From positions 389,764-453,763 of the forward strand of contig JAAXVL010000001.1 in assembly GCA_013335535.1 (NCBI GenBank): 64,000 bases of DNA. The letters are read 5' to 3'. This DNA is from Azonexaceae bacterium. GTDB taxonomy: Bacteria > Pseudomonadota > Gammaproteobacteria > Burkholderiales > Rhodocyclaceae. The position numbers and the translations under genes are program-made. Below, piece by piece: positions 21,461 to 30,967 of the stretch. Positions within the stretch are counted from its first letter, which is position 1, and each line of letters opens with the position of its first letter. The notes below the pieces were generated by a model. That model saw only the letters and a program-made list of their open reading frames with translations. It was not told the DNA's origin and searched no databases.

Positions 21461-24400
21461 ATGAACGCGGCAACGGAATTTGATTTGGGCCCGCTGACGT
21501 GGGTCAAGGGCGAAATTGACCTGGCCTTGCAACGTGCCGAGCAAGCGCTCGACGAATACGTGGCGAGTGCTGACCGGACGCAGCTCAAGTTCTGTCGGAC
21601 CCATGTTCACCAGGTGCATGGTGCGCTGGCCATGGTTGGGCTGGATGGCGTAACCCTGCTGACGGAATCCACCGAAGCGTTGCTCTCCGGCATGGAAGAG
21701 GAGCGACTGCCATCCGGGGATGCCGCTGTCGCCGTTTTGCGCCAGACACTGGGGGCCCTGCGTCAGTATCTTGATGATCTGATGGCTGGCGAACCCAACC
21801 ATCCGCTCGTTCTGTTGCCTGTCTATCAGGCCTTGGAGACGGCTCGCGGCCTATCGGGGGCGCATCCTTGCGATTTGTTTTATCCCGATTTGTCGCGTCG
21901 TCCGCCAAAGCGCGAGACGGAAGTGCCGGCACTGGATCCTGAGGAGCTGCAGCGCACACTCAAGATCAAGCGCATGCAGTTCCAGAAGGGCTTGTTGCGC
22001 TGGTTGAAAGACCCGGCTGATGCCGAGGCCGGTCGCCGCATGATGCGCGAGGCCATCGCCGAAATTGAAGCAGTTCAGCCGACGCCCGCTGCAAGGTCAT
22101 TCTGGTGGATTTCTCTCGGTGTTCTTGAAGCGCTGGCCGATCCGGTGCTCGGCACCGACCCGTCGTCGCGCCAGCTCTGCTCCCGTATTGATGCCCAGAT
22201 CCGGCGTCTGGTCGGCGGGTCGAGTAACGTCGCCGAGCGTGTATTGCGCGAGTCGCTTTATTACATCGCGCAGGCACCAGCCGATCTGAATCCGGGCATT
22301 GCCGAGGTGCAGTCGGTTTTCGGCCTGGCTGATCTGTTGCCGAGCGCCGCGACGCAAGCGGCGCCTCTGCCGCATCACGGCGAGTTGCGCAAGTTGCGCG
22401 AGGTGCTGACTGCGGTCGAAGAACTGTGGAACCGCTTTTGTACTGGCAATACGGGCAGTCTGGCGGGGTTTGTCGACAATGCCCGCCATTGCGCCCAACT
22501 GACCGAGGAAATTGGCCAGACCGATCTCAAGCGTCTTGGCCAGGGGCTGGGCGCTGTCGCCAACTGGTTGTCCGAAGATCCGTCACGCTTCAGCGACGGG
22601 GTGGCGATGGAGGTGGCGACCACCATCCTGTTGCTCGAGAATGCACAGGAAAATTTCCGGCGTCTGGGCACCGATTTCGCCCAGCAGGTCGATCTGATGG
22701 TCGCTCGACTCTACGCATGCATTGCCGGTCGGCCAGCGGCAGACGAAGGGATTCCGCTACTCGACGAGATGACCCGGCGAGCTCAGGAAAAGCTGCTGAT
22801 CGGTCAGGTTGGTCGCGAAATCCAGAACAATCTGGCGCAGATCGAACAGGCGCTCGACGGATTCTTCCGTGATCCGTCCAAGGCACACGATCTTCTCCAG
22901 CTGGACAATCCGATCAAGCAGATCAGCGGTGCGCTGGCCATGCTGGGCCATTTCGGGGCCGTCAACAGTCTCAAGGAATGCGCCGCCAGCATCCAGAAAT
23001 TTGCCCAGCCGGACTACCAGCCGGCCAATGAGGATTTCGAAGCAGTTGCAGACCAGTTGTCACTGCTGGGCTTCTTTGTCGACTCCCTGCAAAACGGCGA
23101 AACCGATTTCGATGCCTTCGTTCACCGCATGAATGGCGAGCTCGCGGAAGAACCGGAGTCAGAGCCGGAGGCTGCTTCGGCGCCGACGGTCGAAGCGCTG
23201 CTCGTTCAGCAGGCGCGCGACATGCAGGTTTTGGCCGATGCCCTCAAGGAAGCGCCGCAGGATGCTCGCCTGCAGGATGAACTCAAGCAGAATTTGCAGG
23301 ACATTCAGAAGGATGCTGACCTGGTTGCCAATCGCGAACTAGGCGAATCGGCGAAAGCGGCGCTGGCCGCGCTGGAGTCGGGCGTCGAGCTCGATGCCGC
23401 CTTGTCCGGGCTCAAGCCGCTGGCTCCCGAAGCGCCGGCACCTTCGGCTGAAACCCTGCAACTGGCAGAGTCCAGTCACGAAGAAATTGATGCCGAACTG
23501 CTGTCGATCTTCCTCGAGGAAGCCAACGAGGTGCTGGGCACGATCGCCGAGCAGAAAGCCTTGCTGGCCGCCGCGCCGGATAACGTCGAGGCACTGACGA
23601 CGGTTCGTCGCTCGATGCACACCCTGAAGGGTAGCGGCCGGATGGTCGGCCTCAAGGATCTTGGCGAAGCAGCCTGGGAACTCGAACAGACCCTGAATCT
23701 GTGGCTGCGCCAGGACACTGCGGTCACCCCTGATCTCCAGCGCATGATTGAAGAAGGCCATGCGGTGTTTGCCGACTGGGTCGTGTATCTCGAGTCCGGC
23801 CATGGCCGGGCACCCGATCCGACGGCATTGGTTGCCCTCGCGGCACGCCTGCGCGGCGTTGAGGTTCCTGTCGCTCAAGTGGTCGAGGCTGCGCCTGAAA
23901 CCGTGGACGAGACAGTTATTCTCATTGAAGAGCCCGCTGAGTCGCTGGCGCCTGAACTACCCGAAGAGACGCCAGAGCCTCTCGAAGAGGTGTTTGAGTT
24001 GGCTGAAGTGCCGTCTGAAGTAGTTGAATACGAGCTCCCGACGATTGAAGAAGCGCCTGTGTCGGTTGAACAGGTGCCTGCCTTTGCAGATGAACTTCTG
24101 GTGGTGGAGCCGTCTGCCGATTTTGTCGAACAGCCTGTTCAGGCGTTCGAAGAGATAGAGGCCCTGGCTTTGTCTGAAGAGCCCGAGCAGCAGGAGCAAC
24201 TGGAGGCGCTGGCCGAGCCGGAAGAGGCAATCCTGCCGTCAATGCCGGAAAACGAGCAAAATCCACTTGTTGCGTCGGAACCGGTTGGCGAGTCCCCAAC
24301 GCTTTACGACATATTCCGTGAAGAGGCTCGCGGTCATCTGCAGACGCTGGTCGACAGCTATGCGCACATTGACGCCGATCCTTCGGCGCCGACCACCTTC

Positions 24401-27034
24401 GAAATGACCCGCGCCGCGCATACGCTCGGTGGCATTGCGGCAACGGTTGGCCTGATGCCGCTTAACCGGCTCGCCATCGCACTTGAGCACGCCCTGTTGC
24501 GGCGCGATGCGTCGGGGCAGGCGGAAAGCATCGAAGGCATCGAAACCGTTCGTCAGGCCATCATCACGCTGGAAGACATGTTTGCCGGCCTCGCCTTGCA
24601 GCGTTCGCCAGATGAACAGATACAGTTGATCGCGGCGCTGGAGGATGTGTTCCATGCTGCCCTGCCGGGCGAGGAAGTGGCGCCGGCCAGTGCCGAGGTC
24701 ATCGAACTGCCTGGGCTAGTGACGGAAACACCTGAGGCCGTTGCCGAGGCGATTCATGTCGCTCCTGCGCCGGTCGTGCCTTTGCTCAACGATGAGCTTG
24801 ACGAACAACTGCTGCCGATTTTCCTCGAGGAAGCCGTCGATCTGACGCGCGACCTGACCACCCAGATTCGCGCCTGGCGCGGCGACCTGGCCGGAGATGC
24901 GGCACCGCATGCGATTGCCCGACTTCTACATACCTTCAAGGGTAGTGCGCGCATGGCCGGGGCGATGAATCTCGGCGAAGCGACGCATCAGCTCGAAGCG
25001 CGGCTTGAAGAAGCGTTGCGCGCGGGTCACGTGACGCCGGCTTTTATCGACGAAGTCGAGAACGGTTGCGATGCGCTGGACCAGGCGGTCGAGCGCCTGC
25101 GCGCCGGTCCGCAGGAACCTGAGCCTGCCGTTCCTGAAGCACAGGAAACGGCTATCGAGATGCCGGCGGCTCCGGCTCCGGTTTCGCCAGTGGAAACCGA
25201 AGCGGATGCCGAAGCCGGCGGTCAGCGGGCGACGCTGCGTGTCCGCGCCGATCTTATCGACCGTCTGGTCGGCGAGGCCGGCGAGCTGTCCATTGCCCGT
25301 ACCCGGATCGAAGGCGAGATGCGCAGCCTGAAAGGCTCGCTGCTTGAACTGACCGAAAACGTCATCCGCTTGCGCCGCCAGCTGCGCGAAATCGAAATTC
25401 AGGCCGAATCGCAGATTCAGGCACGTGTCGCCCAGACGCCGGAGAGCGAGGCGGATTTCGACCCCCTCGAACTCGACCGCTTTACCCGCTTCCAGGAACT
25501 GACCCGGTTCATGGCCGAGTCGGTGAACGACGTGGCGACGGTTCAGCAGAGTCTGCTCAAGAACCTTGATGATGCCAACGCGGCGATTCTTGCCCAGTCG
25601 CGCCTCAACCGCAGCCTGCAGCAGGAACTCATGGGCGTGCGCATGGTGCCGTTCGCCAGCCAGACCGAGCGCCTTTACCGCATTGTGCGGCAGACCGCCA
25701 AGGAAGTCGGCAAGCGGGCCAATCTTGATATCGTTGGCGGGCAGGTCGATATCGACCGTTCCGTGCTCGACAAGATGCTGGCCCCGATCGAGCACATGCT
25801 GCGCAATGCCGTGACGCACGGTGTCGAGAGCCGCGAAGAGCGCCAGGCTGCCGGCAAGCCCGAGGCCGGTGAAATTGTCATCAAGCTGTCGCAGGAAGGC
25901 AATGAAATCATTCTGGCCATGAGCGACGACGGCAAGGGGCTCGATCTTGCCCGCATCCGCGCTCGTGCCGAGGCCATGGGCCTGCTCCAGCCGGGACAGG
26001 CGGTCGATGAGAAAACGCTGTACGACTTCATTTTCCAGCCGGGATTCTCGACGGCGTCCGAAGTGACCCAGTTGTCCGGCCGCGGTGTCGGCATGGACGT
26101 CGTGAAAACCGAGGTTGGCCAAATCGGCGGGCGCATTGAAATCCAGTCGCAACTCGGTCAGGGAACCACGTTCCGTCTCTACCTGCCGCTGACGCTGGCG
26201 GTGACGCAAACCTTGCTCGTTCGTGTCGGCAGCCAGCTTTACGCCGTGCCGTCGACGATGATCGAGCAGGTCAAGGAAATGAAGGAAAAGGTCCTCGCCG
26301 CCGTTCGTGAAAAGGGCGAGGTGGAGTGGCAGAATATTCGCTATCCCTTCCATTTCCTGCCGCATCTGCTCGGCGAGATGAACGCGGTACCGGAGGCGCA
26401 TCGCCAGTACTGGGTGCTGTTGTTGCGTTCAGGTTCGCAGCGGGTGGCCATCCTCGTTGATGAGCTCAAGGGCAACCAGGAAGTCGTCGTCAAGAATATC
26501 GGCGTCCAGCTCTCCCGCGTGGTCGGTATTGCCGGCGCCACGGTGCTCGGTGACGGCAAGGTCGTGTTGATCCTCAACCCGGTCGCGCTGGCCAGCCGGA
26601 CTACGGTTTCCAGTGTCCACACCGCAGTGCCGACCATGCTGCCGCCAGTCATGACGGAAGTGGCCCACCTGCCAACCGTGATGGTGGTCGACGATTCGCT
26701 GACGGTGCGCAAGATCACGAGTCGCCTGCTCATGCGCGAGGGTTATCAGGTCATTCTGGCCAAGGATGGCGTCGATGCGCTGGAACAACTGGTCGAGGTG
26801 ACGCCCGATGTCATTCTGTCCGACATTGAAATGCCGCGTATGGACGGCTTCGATTTTGTCCGTAACCTCCGCGCCGACGCCCGCCTGAGTCAGTTGCCGG
26901 TGGTCATGATCACCTCGCGGACGGCCGACAAGCATCGCAATTACGCGCTGGAAATCGGTGCCAACCACTACCTCGGCAAGCCGTATGACGAGGCCGAGTT
27001 GCTGGGTATCGTGGCCGGCTATTGCAAAAAATAG
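21461..27034 (+). CDS. pilL: Pil-Chp hybrid histidine kinase (PilL/ChpA)
   Basis: 1857 aa. Several phosphotransfer (Hpt) modules come first: H50 (HQVHGALAMVGL), one near 485 where the His is replaced (KQISGALAMLGH), H720 (MHTLKGSGRMVG), H987 (AHTLGGIAATVG) and H1157 (LHTFKGSARMAG). Acidic, Pro-rich linkers separate them. The dimerisation and HATPase region follows, with the N-box MLRNAVTHGVESREER near 1446 and DDGKGLDLARIRARAE. Then come a CheW-like domain and a C-terminal receiver (VMVVDDSLTVRKITS; D1788 in LSDIEMPRMDG). It phosphorylates PilG and PilH. Ends 7 bp before an inverted repeat pair. Confidence 0.95.
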   Translation: MNAATEFDLGPLTWVKGEIDLALQRAEQALDEYVASADRTQLKFCRTHVHQVHGALAMVGLDGVTLLTESTEALLSGMEEERLPSGDAAVAVLRQTLGALRQYLDDLMAGEPNHPLVLLPVYQALETARGLSGAHPCDLFYPDLSRRPPKRETEVPALDPEELQRTLKIKRMQFQKGLLRWLKDPADAEAGRRMMREAIAEIEAVQPTPAARSFWWISLGVLEALADPVLGTDPSSRQLCSRIDAQIRRLVGGSSNVAERVLRESLYYIAQAPADLNPGIAEVQSVFGLADLLPSAATQAAPLPHHGELRKLREVLTAVEELWNRFCTGNTGSLAGFVDNARHCAQLTEEIGQTDLKRLGQGLGAVANWLSEDPSRFSDGVAMEVATTILLLENAQENFRRLGTDFAQQVDLMVARLYACIAGRPAADEGIPLLDEMTRRAQEKLLIGQVGREIQNNLAQIEQALDGFFRDPSKAHDLLQLDNPIKQISGALAMLGHFGAVNSLKECAASIQKFAQPDYQPANEDFEAVADQLSLLGFFVDSLQNGETDFDAFVHRMNGELAEEPESEPEAASAPTVEALLVQQARDMQVLADALKEAPQDARLQDELKQNLQDIQKDADLVANRELGESAKAALAALESGVELDAALSGLKPLAPEAPAPSAETLQLAESSHEEIDAELLSIFLEEANEVLGTIAEQKALLAAAPDNVEALTTVRRSMHTLKGSGRMVGLKDLGEAAWELEQTLNLWLRQDTAVTPDLQRMIEEGHAVFADWVVYLESGHGRAPDPTALVALAARLRGVEVPVAQVVEAAPETVDETVILIEEPAESLAPELPEETPEPLEEVFELAEVPSEVVEYELPTIEEAPVSVEQVPAFADELLVVEPSADFVEQPVQAFEEIEALALSEEPEQQEQLEALAEPEEAILPSMPENEQNPLVASEPVGESPTLYDIFREEARGHLQTLVDSYAHIDADPSAPTTFEMTRAAHTLGGIAATVGLMPLNRLAIALEHALLRRDASGQAESIEGIETVRQAIITLEDMFAGLALQRSPDEQIQLIAALEDVFHAALPGEEVAPASAEVIELPGLVTETPEAVAEAIHVAPAPVVPLLNDELDEQLLPIFLEEAVDLTRDLTTQIRAWRGDLAGDAAPHAIARLLHTFKGSARMAGAMNLGEATHQLEARLEEALRAGHVTPAFIDEVENGCDALDQAVERLRAGPQEPEPAVPEAQETAIEMPAAPAPVSPVETEADAEAGGQRATLRVRADLIDRLVGEAGELSIARTRIEGEMRSLKGSLLELTENVIRLRRQLREIEIQAESQIQARVAQTPESEADFDPLELDRFTRFQELTRFMAESVNDVATVQQSLLKNLDDANAAILAQSRLNRSLQQELMGVRMVPFASQTERLYRIVRQTAKEVGKRANLDIVGGQVDIDRSVLDKMLAPIEHMLRNAVTHGVESREERQAAGKPEAGEIVIKLSQEGNEIILAMSDDGKGLDLARIRARAEAMGLLQPGQAVDEKTLYDFIFQPGFSTASEVTQLSGRGVGMDVVKTEVGQIGGRIEIQSQLGQGTTFRLYLPLTLAVTQTLLVRVGSQLYAVPSTMIEQVKEMKEKVLAAVREKGEVEWQNIRYPFHFLPHLLGEMNAVPEAHRQYWVLLLRSGSQRVAILVDELKGNQEVVVKNIGVQLSRVVGIAGATVLGDGKVVLILNPVALASRTTVSSVHTAVPTMLPPVMTEVAHLPTVMVVDDSLTVRKITSRLLMREGYQVILAKDGVDALEQLVEVTPDVILSDIEMPRMDGFDFVRNLRADARLSQLPVVMITSRTADKHRNYALEIGANHYLGKPYDEAELLGIVAGYCKK

Positions 27035-27036
27035 CC

Positions 27037-27057
27037 CAAATTTCCGGTTGACCGTGG
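27037..27057 (+). repeat. Dispersed element, copy f1 (left arm of inverted pair)
   Basis: Perfect core at 27042-27057 with a short AAATT arm. It faces copy f2 across 4 bases. Confidence 0.92.
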
Positions 27058-27061
27058 AGTG

Positions 27062-27080
27062 CCACGGTCAACCGGAATTT
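27062..27080 (-). repeat. Dispersed element, copy f2 (right arm of inverted pair)
   Basis: Perfect core on the minus strand (27062-27077). With f1 it makes a 16-bp perfect stem and 4-base loop between the convergent pilL and phrB genes. The phrB stop codon lies at its outer edge, so the pair may act as a two-way terminator. Confidence 0.92.
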
Positions 27081-28491
27081 ATCCCTGATTTTTAAGTATG
27101 GCGTAGCGCGCCAGGGTCTTTTGCCGGGCCGCAGCGTGGTCTACTATCGGCCCCGGATAATCCCGACCGATCACCACGCCAATGCTTTCCTGCTCGATGC
27201 GCCCCATTTGCCACGGTGCGTGGATGTATTTGTTGGCGACTTTCGCCAGTTCGGGCACGTAGCGACGAATGAATTTGCCATCCGGGTCGAAACGCTCCGA
27301 CTGCGTCACCGGATTGAAAATCCGGAAATACGGTTGCGCATCGCAGCCGGTCGAAGCTGCCCATTGCCAGCCGCCGTTGTTGGCCGAGAGGTCGAAATCG
27401 TTGAGTTGCTCGGCAAAATAGCGCTCGCCGAGTCGCCAGTCGATGCCAAGATCCTTGCTCAGAAAAGAGGCGACGACCATGCGCAGCCGATTGTGCATCC
27501 AGCCGCTGTGATTGAGCTGGCGCATGGCGGCGTCGACGAGCGGATAGCCGGTGCGCCCTTCCTGCCAGGCGGCCAGGCCAGCCGGCCAGTCATCCCACTG
27601 CACGGCGTCGTAGGCCGGCTTGAAAGCCTGGCCGACGACGTGCGGAAAGTGGTTGAGGATCATGAAATAGAAGTCACGCCAGATCAGTTCGTTGAGCCAG
27701 GTCGTGTCCCTGGCCTTCAGCGCGCTGCGAACCAGTTCGCGAATGCCGATGGTGCCGAAGCGCAGATGGACCGACAGGTAGGAAACGCCCTTGATTGCGG
27801 GGAAGTCGCGCAGGGCCCCGTAGCGCTCGATACGTCCCTGGCGAAATTCGTCCCACAAGGCGCGGGCGCCCGACATGCCTGGGCGTATACCCACGGCGTC
27901 CAGATCGCTTGCAGCAAAGCCGATTTCGGCCAGACTCGGGACGCCGGCCGAGCCGTTGCCAACCAGTCGCCCATGGCAAGGCCACTCGGCGCAATCGGCA
28001 GCGGTCAGCCGCTTGATCCAGGCATTTTTGTAAGGTGTGAATACCGAAAATGGGGTGCCGGCCTGAGTCAGGACTTCATTGCCATCGAAGATAGCCTGAT
28101 CCTTGAGTGCGAGAAATTCGATGTCAGCGGCCCGCAATGATTCGCTGACCAGGGCATCGCGCTGCTTGGCTACGGGCTCGTAATCGCGGTTGGTGAACAC
28201 CGCCGAAACGCCAAGCTCCCGGGCCAGCGTCGGAATTTCCTCGCCCGCCCGGCCGTGGCGGACGATCAGCCCGCCACCCTTGGCGCGCAGGGCCGCATCG
28301 AGTTCGACCAGCGACTCGCGAATGAAATGAACGCGCCGGTCTCGGCGGGCAGGCAGGGCATCGAGAATTTCAGTATCGAAAACGAAGGCGCAATAGACCT
28401 GCTGCGCCCTGGCGAGTGCCGCGCTCAGAGCGGCGTGGTCATGGTCGCGCAGGTCGCGGCGAAACCAGACGAGGGCTTTTTCTATTTTCAT
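27079..28491 (-). CDS. phrB: Deoxyribodipyrimidine photolyase
   Basis: 470 aa, full length for class I CPD photolyase. Light-driven repair of pyrimidine dimers with FAD and an antenna chromophore. N-terminal Rossmann domain ([18 protein letters not shown]), then the FAD domain with [56 protein letters not shown] and [20 protein letters not shown]. The family can include cryptochromes, but the Trp-rich FAD site matches photolyase. The stop overlaps repeat copy f2. Confidence 0.95.
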   Translation of the reverse strand: MKIEKALVWFRRDLRDHDHAALSAALARAQQVYCAFVFDTEILDALPARRDRRVHFIRESLVELDAALRAKGGGLIVRHGRAGEEIPTLARELGVSAVFTNRDYEPVAKQRDALVSESLRAADIEFLALKDQAIFDGNEVLTQAGTPFSVFTPYKNAWIKRLTAADCAEWPCHGRLVGNGSAGVPSLAEIGFAASDLDAVGIRPGMSGARALWDEFRQGRIERYGALRDFPAIKGVSYLSVHLRFGTIGIRELVRSALKARDTTWLNELIWRDFYFMILNHFPHVVGQAFKPAYDAVQWDDWPAGLAAWQEGRTGYPLVDAAMRQLNHSGWMHNRLRMVVASFLSKDLGIDWRLGERYFAEQLNDFDLSANNGGWQWAASTGCDAQPYFRIFNPVTQSERFDPDGKFIRRYVPELAKVANKYIHAPWQMGRIEQESIGVVIGRDYPGPIVDHAAARQKTLARYAILKNQG

Positions 28492-28529
28492 GGTTGGTTT
28501 GTACCCTCCCGGCGATTAAAATTCCAGTC

Positions 28530-29090
28530 ATGGACAACGTCAACCTGACCGACAACTTCCTCATCGCGATGCCGACGCTGGAAGACCCGTATTTCTCGAA
28601 TTCCCTGATCTATATTTGTGAACACAATGAGAACGGGGCGCTGGGGATCATCGTCAATCGCCCGATTGACTTGAATCTGGCCGGGTTGTTCGACAAGATC
28701 GACATCAAGCTGGCCGCCGAAAACTTGGCCAATCTGCCCGTCTATTTTGGTGGCCCGGTTCAGCTTGACCGGGGTTTTGTTCTGCATCGTCCGATCGGCA
28801 AATGGCAGTCGACGCTGGCCGTCAATGGCGAGGTCGGTCTGACCAGTTCGCGTGATGTACTCAACTCGGTGGGCAGCGAAGGCCTGCCGGCCGAAATCAT
28901 CGTCACGCTGGGCTATTCCGGCTGGGATGCCGGTCAGCTTGAAAACGAGTTGGCCCAAAACTCCTGGCTGACCGTGCCGGCCAAGGCCGAAATCCTTTTT
29001 GACATGCCTCCGGAAGAGCGTCTGCCGGCCGCCATGCAAAAGCTTGGCATCAGCTTCACGCAGCTTTCCGACGTGGCCGGACACGCCTGA
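28530..29090 (+). CDS. UPF0301/AlgH family protein (YqgE)
   Basis: 186 aa. The fold signature is plain: [45 protein letters not shown] and [20 protein letters not shown]. The biochemical role is unknown; in Pseudomonas AlgH is linked to alginate regulation. ATG at 28530 begins 38 bp from the divergent phrB start. It is followed after 2 bases by ruvX, the very common yqgE-yqgF order. Confidence 0.93.
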   Translation: MDNVNLTDNFLIAMPTLEDPYFSNSLIYICEHNENGALGIIVNRPIDLNLAGLFDKIDIKLAAENLANLPVYFGGPVQLDRGFVLHRPIGKWQSTLAVNGEVGLTSSRDVLNSVGSEGLPAEIIVTLGYSGWDAGQLENELAQNSWLTVPAKAEILFDMPPEERLPAAMQKLGISFTQLSDVAGHA

Positions 29091-29092
29091 GC

Positions 29093-29521
29093 GTGGGCAC
29101 AGTCCTCGCCTTCGATTTCGGGGAAAAGCGCATCGGTGTCGCCACCGGCGAAACGATGCTCGGTACGGCCCACCCGCTGACGACCATTCATGCCGAATCG
29201 AACGACGACCGCTTTGCCGCCATCGGCAAAATCATCGCCGAATGGCAACCGGAACAGCTGGTCGTCGGCCTGCCCTGCCACATCGACGGCACGCCGCATG
29301 AAATGACCCGCCTGGCCACCAAGTTTGCCGAGCGCCTCAAGCGCCGTTACAACCTGCCGGTCAGCTTCGCCGACGAGCGCCTGACCTCCGTCGATGCCGA
29401 GGCTCGCCTGCGCGAAACCGGCCGCAACAGCAAAACCGCCAAGCCCCTGCTCGATGCCGTGGCGGCCCAACTCATCCTTCAAACCTGGTTCGAAAGCCCG
29501 CACCATGTCATCCCTTCCTGA
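29093..29521 (+). CDS. ruvX: Putative pre-16S rRNA nuclease / Holliday-junction resolvase-like (YqgF)
   Basis: 142 aa, GTG start. RNase H-like fold: VLAFDFGEKRIGVATGE with the first catalytic Asp, LVVGLPCHIDGTPHEMT and FADERLTSVDAEARL. E. coli YqgF processes the 5' end of 16S rRNA. It starts 2 bases after the algH stop, and pyrR begins inside its last 17 bases, so the three are translated as a unit. Confidence 0.93.
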   Translation: MGTVLAFDFGEKRIGVATGETMLGTAHPLTTIHAESNDDRFAAIGKIIAEWQPEQLVVGLPCHIDGTPHEMTRLATKFAERLKRRYNLPVSFADERLTSVDAEARLRETGRNSKTAKPLLDAVAAQLILQTWFESPHHVIPS

Positions 29522-30014
29522 AGTTTTACCCGACGGCGAGGCGCAGTGTCGCCAGCTGGCCGAGCTCATTCGTCCGCACCTCGCCCGCAATCCGGCGCTC
29601 GTCGGTATCTACAGTGGCGGCGCGTGGATCGCCGAGCGCCTGCGCGAACTGCTTGGCCTGTCGGAGGAGATTGGCCTGATCGACGTCTCGTTCTATCGCG
29701 ACGATTTCGCTGAAAAAGGCCTGCATCCGCAGTGCAAGCCGACGGTCATCCCGTTCGATGTCGAAGGTCGCCATCTCATTCTGGTCGATGATGTGCTTTA
29801 TACCGGGCGTACGACGCGGGCCGCCATCAACGAGCTGTTCGACTACGGTCGCCCGGCCTCCATCGAACTGGCCGTGCTGGCCGACCGGGGGGGGCGCGAG
29901 TTGCCGGTGGCTGCGACTTACGGCGCCTGGGCGGTGGAACTGAACGATAACCAGAACCTGGTACTCGCCAAGCAGGAAGACGGGCGACTGGTGTGGAGGA
30001 TGGAAAATGCATAA
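29505..30014 (+). CDS. pyrR: PyrR-type regulator / uracil phosphoribosyltransferase
   Basis: 169 aa. The PRPP-binding loop [20 protein letters not shown] is intact, and the N-terminal [12 protein letters not shown] and [14 protein letters not shown] match PyrR. PyrR converts uracil plus PRPP to UMP; in Gram-positives it also binds pyr mRNA. No obvious PyrR-type attenuator is seen here, so the enzyme role is the safer reading. It overlaps ruvX by 17 bases and pyrB by 8. Confidence 0.92.
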   Translation: MSSLPEVLPDGEAQCRQLAELIRPHLARNPALVGIYSGGAWIAERLRELLGLSEEIGLIDVSFYRDDFAEKGLHPQCKPTVIPFDVEGRHLILVDDVLYTGRTTRAAINELFDYGRPASIELAVLADRGGRELPVAATYGAWAVELNDNQNLVLAKQEDGRLVWRMENA

Positions 30015-30966
30015 CCCGCAGTTGAACAAGGACGGCGAACTGACCCACCTGCTGTCGATCGAAGGCCTGCCACAGCGCATCCTGACGCAGATTCTCGATA
30101 CCGCCGCCTCCTTCATGGAAGTCTCGGCGCGCGACGTCAAGAAGGTGCCATTGCTGCGCGGCAAGAGCGTCTTCAACCTGTTCTTCGAGAACTCGACGCG
30201 GACGCGGACGACCTTCGAGATCGCCGCCAAGCGTTTGAGCGCCGACGTCATCAATCTCGACATCAACAAGTCGTCGACGGCCAAGGGCGAAACCCTGCTC
30301 GACACCATCGACAACCTCGTCGCCATGCACGCCAACCTGTTCGTCGTGCGTCACGCCTCGAGCGGCGCGCCCTACCTGATCGCCGAGCACCTGCAGCGCA
30401 TCGGCCGCGACGACGTGCACGTGGTTAACGCCGGTGATGGTCGCCACGCCCACCCGACGCAGGGCCTGCTCGACATGTACACCATCCGCCACTACAAGAA
30501 GGATTTCACGCAATTGCGCGTGGCCATCGTCGGCGACATCCTGCACTCGCGCGTGGCTCGTTCGGATATCCACGCCCTGACCACGCTGGGCGTGCCGGAA
30601 GTCCGCGCCATCGGGCCGGAAACCCTGCTGCCCAAGCATCTCGACAAGCTCGGCGTGCATGTCTTCCACGACATGAACGAAGGTTTGAAAGACGTCGACG
30701 TCGTCATCATGCTGCGCCTGCAGAACGAACGCATGACCGGTGCGCTGTTGCCTTCGGCCGGCGAATACTTCCGCCACTACGGCCTGACGCCGCAGAAGCT
30801 GGCGTTGGCCAAGCCGGACGCCATCGTCATGCATCCGGGGCCGATGAACCGCGGTGTCGAAATCCACTCGGCCGTGGCCGACGGGGCGCAGGCCGTGATC
30901 CTGCCGCAAGTCACCTTTGGTATCGCGGTGCGCATGGCCGTCATGAGCATCGTTGCGGGGAATTGA
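30007..30966 (+). CDS. pyrB: Aspartate carbamoyltransferase catalytic subunit
   Basis: 319 aa. Joins carbamoyl phosphate and aspartate in pyrimidine synthesis. The carbamoyl-phosphate loop [20 protein letters not shown] and [12 protein letters not shown] (the 80s loop), [11 protein letters not shown] and [12 protein letters not shown] are all present. It pairs with the inactive dihydroorotase encoded 1 base later, the Pseudomonas-type ATCase arrangement with no pyrI. Confidence 0.97.
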   Translation: MHNPQLNKDGELTHLLSIEGLPQRILTQILDTAASFMEVSARDVKKVPLLRGKSVFNLFFENSTRTRTTFEIAAKRLSADVINLDINKSSTAKGETLLDTIDNLVAMHANLFVVRHASSGAPYLIAEHLQRIGRDDVHVVNAGDGRHAHPTQGLLDMYTIRHYKKDFTQLRVAIVGDILHSRVARSDIHALTTLGVPEVRAIGPETLLPKHLDKLGVHVFHDMNEGLKDVDVVIMLRLQNERMTGALLPSAGEYFRHYGLTPQKLALAKPDAIVMHPGPMNRGVEIHSAVADGAQAVILPQVTFGIAVRMAVMSIVAGN

Positions 30967-30967
30967 G

